DNA from: Verrucomicrobia bacterium UBA3222
GTDB taxonomy: Bacteria > Verrucomicrobiota > Verrucomicrobiia > Opitutales > UBA9783
DNA length: 25,973 nucleotides
Direction: 5' to 3'
NCBI GenBank assembly: GCA_002363035.1
Contig: DEWA01000036.1
Location: 1 to 25,973 of the forward strand
Made by a program: the position numbers and the translations under genes. Positions 22,326-25,973 of the stretch are shown here, piece by piece (positions within the stretch are counted from its first letter, which is position 1; every line of letters begins with the position of its first letter). A model generated the notes under the pieces. That model was not told the DNA's origin and did not search any database. It saw nothing but the letters and a program-made list of their open reading frames with translations.

Positions 22326-23700
22326 CTGTCTTTTTCAAACACACAAATCGCATGCAAGACTTGTAATACCTCAAATCTATTTCTCCTGTAGGTCCGTTTC
22401 TTTGTTTTCCTATAATTAAACTCACAGTTTTCTCTTCCTTCTCATCTTCTGGATCTTTCTCACTATCTTTAGACGCTTTAATAGATTCTTTCGTTTTCGA
22501 AAGGAGTAAAACCAAATCGGCATCCTGTTCAATCGAACCAGACTCCCGTAAATCAGATAAAAGAGGTTTCCGGTATTCCTTTTCCGATTCACGATTCAAC
22601 TGACTGAGTACAATCACAGGAATATTCAACTCCTTTGCCATCCCTTTAATACCACGCGAAATTTCCGCGATCTGCTGCTCGCGCGGTAATCTCGGATCTG
22701 TTCCCGACAATAACTGCAAATAATCGATAATTACCAGTCCTAATTTCTGCTTCTGTTGTGAATATAATCGGCGCGCTATTGAACGCATCTCCAGGATGGT
22801 TAAATTGCAGGATTCATCAATCCAAAACGGCACACATTTGAATTCATCCGCCACGCGTCCTATCTCATCTCCATTTACGTATCCTCCGCGAATTTTAGTC
22901 ATGCTTATGCGCCCATGACTGCAAATCATACGCATCGCCAGTTGTTTGGCGCTCATTTCTAAACTGAAAAATAACGTCGGAACCGGATTTTTGTTCAAAA
23001 TAGCGGCTTCGGCGATATTCAATGCAAAAGCGGTTTTACCCATAGAGGGACGCGCCGCTAAAACAATCATCTCACCGGCATGGAAGCCATCGGTCTTTTC
23101 ATCAAGTCCGTCAAAACCGCTTCGAACCCCAAGCACTTCGCCCTTGTGCTGAATCATATTTTGGATAGCCATTGCCGCCTGCTCTCTCGGCTTATCAAAC
23201 GGCAACGCGGTATCAACAACGCGATCGCGGTTAATCTCCAACACCTTCTGTTCTACACTCCCGAGAAATTGGTCAATATCATTGACACTGTGATAGGCAT
23301 CCTCCAATCCTTGGCGGAAAAAAATCACCAAATTGCGAATAATTTCCAGATCTTTGACTTTTTTCGCAGCGGCTTTATAAGAAGAGTTTGCAAACTTAAA
23401 TTTACGATCAACCTCAAGCAGATAAGCTTTCCCGCCTACATCATCTAACTTCCCGGCAAACCGCAACCGTTCGCAGACGCGAAATAAATTCACGGGATCC
23501 CCCACCTTAAATAACTCCAGACATACCTTGAAAATTTCCTGATGGGCCGGAACATAAAAAGAACGCGACGACAGCTTTAACTCCAAACATCCTGGAACAC
23601 ACTCCTGCCCTCCTTCCCACATGCACGCCGCCAACACCTCCTGCTCATAATCTTCACTATACAGTGGCTTGTACAACGCCTCGAAAACGTTCTTCGACAT
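22318..23700 (-). CDS. dnaB: Replicative DNA helicase DnaB
   Basis: Hexameric helicase that unwinds DNA 5'-3' at the replication fork and works with DnaG primase. The 460 residues are standard length and contain no intein. The N-terminal collar domain (about 1-110) begins with EVLAACMWEG. The RecA-like motor has Walker A ARPSMGKT (216-223), LVIIDYLQLL as Walker B (near 325), and SQLNRESE and DLRESGSIEQDADLV further on. It follows rplI by 14 bases and overlaps bamA by eight. An arginine/lysine-rich insertion near 405-430 (KESIKASKDSEKDPEDEKEEK region) is highly charged and longer than in most homologues. Confidence 0.97.
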   Translation of the reverse strand: MSKNVFEALYKPLYSEDYEQEVLAACMWEGGQECVPGCLELKLSSRSFYVPAHQEIFKVCLELFKVGDPVNLFRVCERLRFAGKLDDVGGKAYLLEVDRKFKFANSSYKAAAKKVKDLEIIRNLVIFFRQGLEDAYHSVNDIDQFLGSVEQKVLEINRDRVVDTALPFDKPREQAAMAIQNMIQHKGEVLGVRSGFDGLDEKTDGFHAGEMIVLAARPSMGKTAFALNIAEAAILNKNPVPTLFFSLEMSAKQLAMRMICSHGRISMTKIRGGYVNGDEIGRVADEFKCVPFWIDESCNLTILEMRSIARRLYSQQKQKLGLVIIDYLQLLSGTDPRLPREQQIAEISRGIKGMAKELNIPVIVLSQLNRESEKEYRKPLLSDLRESGSIEQDADLVLLLSKTKESIKASKDSEKDPEDEKEEKTVSLIIGKQRNGPTGEIDLRYYKSCMRFVCLKKTDG

Positions 23701-23714
23701 TTAAAGACCGAAAC

Positions 23715-24179
23715 TTATTCAATCGGATTTTCGGAAACGACTTCCACCGACAAATCCAACACGACGTCTTTATGCAGACGCACATGAAACGTATGGTGCC
23801 CCAAAGTTTTGATCGATTGCGGTAAACGCAGACATTCTTTATCGAGTGTAATGCCTTCGTCGGCGTAACGTTTCAACAGATCGGTATTCGAAACCGAACC
23901 GAATAACTTCCCGCCTTCGCCAGTTTTGACCGCAACCGTCAAAGAAACCGCCTTAATCTTTTCGGCAAGCGCCTTTGCTTCCTCCAACTCCTTCGCCTCG
24001 CGCATTTCCCGCGCCTTACATAAAGCTTCCACCTGCTTTTTGTTGGCACGAAACTCGGGAATCGCCCACCCTTTCGGAACCAAAAAGTTCCGCGCAAACC
24101 CTGCCTTCACGCGAACAACTTTCCCTTCATCTCCGTGCCCTTTTAATTGCTTCAACAGCAAAACATTTACGTGTGCCAT
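23715..24179 (-). CDS. rplI: 50S ribosomal protein L9
   Basis: Structural protein of the large ribosomal subunit that bridges to neighbouring ribosomes. The 154 residues match the family. The N-terminal rRNA-binding domain has VLLLKQLKGHGDEGKVVRVK and the GFARNFLVPKGWA signature (about 28-40). A long central helix follows (about 45-80), then the C-terminal domain with GKLFGSVSNTDL. It starts three bases after the glycosyltransferase stop, so it is cotranscribed with ssb and rpsF. Confidence 0.97.
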   Translation of the reverse strand: MAHVNVLLLKQLKGHGDEGKVVRVKAGFARNFLVPKGWAIPEFRANKKQVEALCKAREMREAKELEEAKALAEKIKAVSLTVAVKTGEGGKLFGSVSNTDLLKRYADEGITLDKECLRLPQSIKTLGHHTFHVRLHKDVVLDLSVEVVSENPIE

Positions 24180-24182
24180 AAG

Positions 24183-25112
24183 TTATGCTTTCTTAATTTC
24201 TTCAATGATCGATCTAAAAGGTGCCATACGCTTATCCCGAAACCAATTGCGACGCAACAACCATTTTACAAGATATTCAACCGTATTTCTCAAAGTAACA
24301 TACTTATTTTTGCAATCCGCCCATGGCGTAAACTTCAAATATTTATAATACTTGTGCACGATATTCCAATACATCCCAGGCAAAAAACGCATAAGTACCT
24401 CTGGGAACAACCACGGTTTAAAAGAACAATGATAACAAACCGCTGGGTAGATAGTATCATGATTAAACATTAGACAATAGAAAAAAGAATAATTTAAAAC
24501 CTTCCAATGGCAATCCTCCAGCAATAAGTACAAAACCCCCTGATCTGGACAGATAAACGAAGGGGCACTTCTCACTATTTCAACCGCCTTTTCAAAAAAA
24601 TGCCATTCCCGCATCTTTTTCAAATTCATCAACAAAAAACCCGTATGGAAATAAACTTTGCCACAAGAAAAACCACATTTCACATCCGCAATTTGATCCT
24701 CATAAAACTCCAAGGCATCATTTCCTGCCAACAACTTATCACCGAGGTCTATATCATAAACCAAACCGATATCACGCACAGCAATGATGTCACTATCCAA
24801 ATACAAAGCCTTATCCAAATGCGGCAAAATCTCCGGGATAGCCAAACGATACATAATCGCCGGCGAATAACACCGCGGGTACTTATAATTCTCAAACGCA
24901 TCTATCTTTTGTACCTGAACGACTTCAAGCACATTGGAACCGACATCCAACTGCTTCAGTCGCCCGAGATTTTCCGGCAGTATTCCGCAATCAAAAACGT
25001 AGAAATGAACTTTTCGCTTTGTATTCTTTACAACCGATACGATCGTCACCGCCGCATGTTGCGCGTATTTATCGTCGCACGTCAGGACAATATTAATAAC
25101 ATCATTCGACAT
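24183..25112 (-). CDS. Family 8 (LgtC/GspA-like) glycosyltransferase
   Basis: Predicted retaining transferase of the GT-A fold that moves glucose or galactose from a nucleotide sugar, often in LPS core synthesis. The 309-residue protein has the GT8 opening NIVLTCDDKYAQHAAVTIVS and the metal-binding DSD at 106-108 (ALYLDSDII). It also has FHTGFLLMNLKKMR, the CPDQGVLYLL acceptor-site segment and HCSFKPW near residue 230, a form of the family HxxxxKPW motif. It sits between ssb and rplI with six and three base gaps, fully inside a ribosomal/replication operon, and is more AT-rich than its neighbours, suggesting insertion by transfer. The acceptor cannot be told; LPS is a guess from the nearby lpxD and bamA. 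Confidence 0.88.
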   Translation of the reverse strand: MSNDVINIVLTCDDKYAQHAAVTIVSVVKNTKRKVHFYVFDCGILPENLGRLKQLDVGSNVLEVVQVQKIDAFENYKYPRCYSPAIMYRLAIPEILPHLDKALYLDSDIIAVRDIGLVYDIDLGDKLLAGNDALEFYEDQIADVKCGFSCGKVYFHTGFLLMNLKKMREWHFFEKAVEIVRSAPSFICPDQGVLYLLLEDCHWKVLNYSFFYCLMFNHDTIYPAVCYHCSFKPWLFPEVLMRFLPGMYWNIVHKYYKYLKFTPWADCKNKYVTLRNTVEYLVKWLLRRNWFRDKRMAPFRSIIEEIKKA

Positions 25113-25118
25113 AACGCA

Positions 25119-25571
25119 TTAAAACGGCACATCCTCGTCGGCGGAATTTAACGGCTCCGCGGTTTCGGATGCAAAATTACTTTTATTGGAAGCACCGTCG
25201 GGATGCTGCGGCACCCCATCTCTGGAGTAATTTGGATTGGAACCAACAAATGTAAAGTTCTCCAACACGATCACCAACTTGCTTCGTTTCTCGCCGGCTT
25301 GGTTCGTCCATTCGTTGAGCCGCAAACGCCCTTCCACAAAAATCGGGCGCCCTTTGTTGAAAAACTTCGCAACCGACTCGGCTTGTTTGCCGAACGACTC
25401 CACATCGACAAACGTCGTCTCTTCACGCGAACCGCCTTCGGCTTTTTCCGAACGCACCGTCCGCGAACACGCCACCGTAATACGACACACCGACAGCCCG
25501 CTCGGCGTCACCCGTAATTCGGGATCGCGCACCAAATTCCCCATCAACAAAACCTTGTTGAACGAAGCCAT
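25119..25571 (-). CDS. ssb: Single-stranded DNA-binding protein
   Basis: Binds single-stranded DNA in replication, repair and recombination as a tetramer. The 150-residue protein has an OB fold (about 1-105; MASFNKVLLMGNLVRDPELR, FVDVESFGKQAESVAKFF, VEGRLRLNEW). A flexible linker follows, then the acidic tip DEDVPF, which recruits partner proteins. It is 10 bases after rpsF, the usual neighbour. Confidence 0.97.
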   Translation of the reverse strand: MASFNKVLLMGNLVRDPELRVTPSGLSVCRITVACSRTVRSEKAEGGSREETTFVDVESFGKQAESVAKFFNKGRPIFVEGRLRLNEWTNQAGEKRSKLVIVLENFTFVGSNPNYSRDGVPQHPDGASNKSNFASETAEPLNSADEDVPF

Positions 25572-25581
25572 AAACTTTCAC

Positions 25582-25896
25582 TTATGCCCTGACGGCTTCC
25601 ACAACCACACGGTTGACGTTCGGATTGAGCCCGATGCGTTCCTGCAAAATGCGGTTAAAATCGCTCTCGCCTTTACACTTGATCGAAACGTACTGCCCTT
25701 CGATAAAATCCTTTCGCGGGCAACGCGCGAACGGCTTCAAACCCAAATCTTTGACCTCCAAAATCTCCGCGCCCATCTCCTTAATCACCGACTTGATTTG
25801 ATCCAATAACGCCTCGATCGGCTCCTGCCATTTCCGCGTGTCCAAAATGAACGTCGCTTCGTACTCCCTCGCCTGTTTCTTCTGCTCTTTCGTCAT
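25582..25896 (-). CDS. rpsF: 30S ribosomal protein S6
   Basis: Small-subunit protein that binds 16S rRNA with S18. The 104-residue product has the family start YEATFILD, the EVKDLGLKPFARCPRKDFIEGQYV centre (like GxRkLAYpI..kxxGxYv) and the closing NVNRVVVEA strand. It is the first gene of a minus-strand block reaching at least to ompH. Its usual partner gene rpsR is not in the window. Confidence 0.95.
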   Translation of the reverse strand: MTKEQKKQAREYEATFILDTRKWQEPIEALLDQIKSVIKEMGAEILEVKDLGLKPFARCPRKDFIEGQYVSIKCKGESDFNRILQERIGLNPNVNRVVVEAVRA

Positions 25897-25931
25897 CGTC
25901 GTCCACCCGCGCTATGCGCAGGCATTTATTG

Positions 25932-25961
25932 TATTCAGTGCCTTCTCAATGCCCTTGTCAA
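25932..25961 (-). promoter_or_regulatory. Weak promoter candidate for the rpsF block
   Basis: A perfect TTGACA (25956-25961) is followed after 18 bases by TGAATA (25932-25937). A better -10 box, TACAAT (25928-25933), would need a 22-base spacer. A small palindrome GCGC-TAT-GCGC lies between here and the start codon (25910-25920) and might be part of S6 autocontrol. Confidence 0.3.
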
Positions 25962-25973
25962 CGATGACTTCGA

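Noticed and set aside
1..25973. CRISPR arrays, insertion sequences with terminal repeats, rRNA genes, phage genes
   Set aside because: Scanned by eye on both strands; no regularly spaced repeats, transposase motifs or rRNA signatures were seen.

Overview
The window looks like a chromosomal segment from a diderm (LPS-bearing) bacterium. It carries BamA, an OmpH/Skp chaperone and LpxD, so there is an asymmetric outer membrane. The gene mix (rpsF-ssb-rplI-dnaB, then bamA-ompH-lpxD, with mreB, a ClpX-like ATPase of about 520 residues and an NtrC-type regulator) makes me lean to the PVC group, probably Verrucomicrobiota. That is an inference from content; no search was run. Several stretches look like decaying genes, so genome reduction is possible.

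Left part (1-6524). mreB (minus) has a clear sigma-70 promoter. After a stretch that reads like a broken gene comes a CPA2-type cation/proton antiporter (plus), which runs convergently into hisS (minus). Divergent from hisS is the most interesting gene here: a 131-residue protein that begins like CsrA (M-L-V-T-N-R-R-V-G-E) but seems to hold two CsrA-like units in one chain. It is followed by a near-consensus promoter with an overlapping inverted repeat and a small coiled-coil protein gene whose Shine-Dalgarno lies in a CsrA-like GGA site.

Middle (6525-15392). An NtrC-family activator (minus) lacks the phospho-acceptor aspartate, has GAFTNA instead of GAFTGA, and sits so close to its promoter that its mRNA should be almost leaderless. 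It is divergent from mutL, whose product has a long repeat-bearing linker and no recognisable endonuclease motifs. mutL converges on a ClpX-like unfoldase with an apparently duplicated C-terminal lid domain. Divergent from that is a two-gene unit resembling GspL/PilM-PilN and GspM/PilO, whose end overlaps a convergent DEDDh exonuclease gene.

Right part (15393-25973). A cysteine-rich secreted protein of unknown family is followed by about 900 bases without an intact gene, holding a minus-strand pheT-like remnant and a diverged direct repeat. The rest is a compact minus-strand block reading rpsF, ssb, a GT8 glycosyltransferase, rplI, dnaB, bamA, ompH, lpxD. It couples ribosome, replication and outer-membrane assembly genes. 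lpxD seems to have its own promoter. rpsR, which often lies between ssb and rplI in bacteria, is absent and the glycosyltransferase occupies that place.
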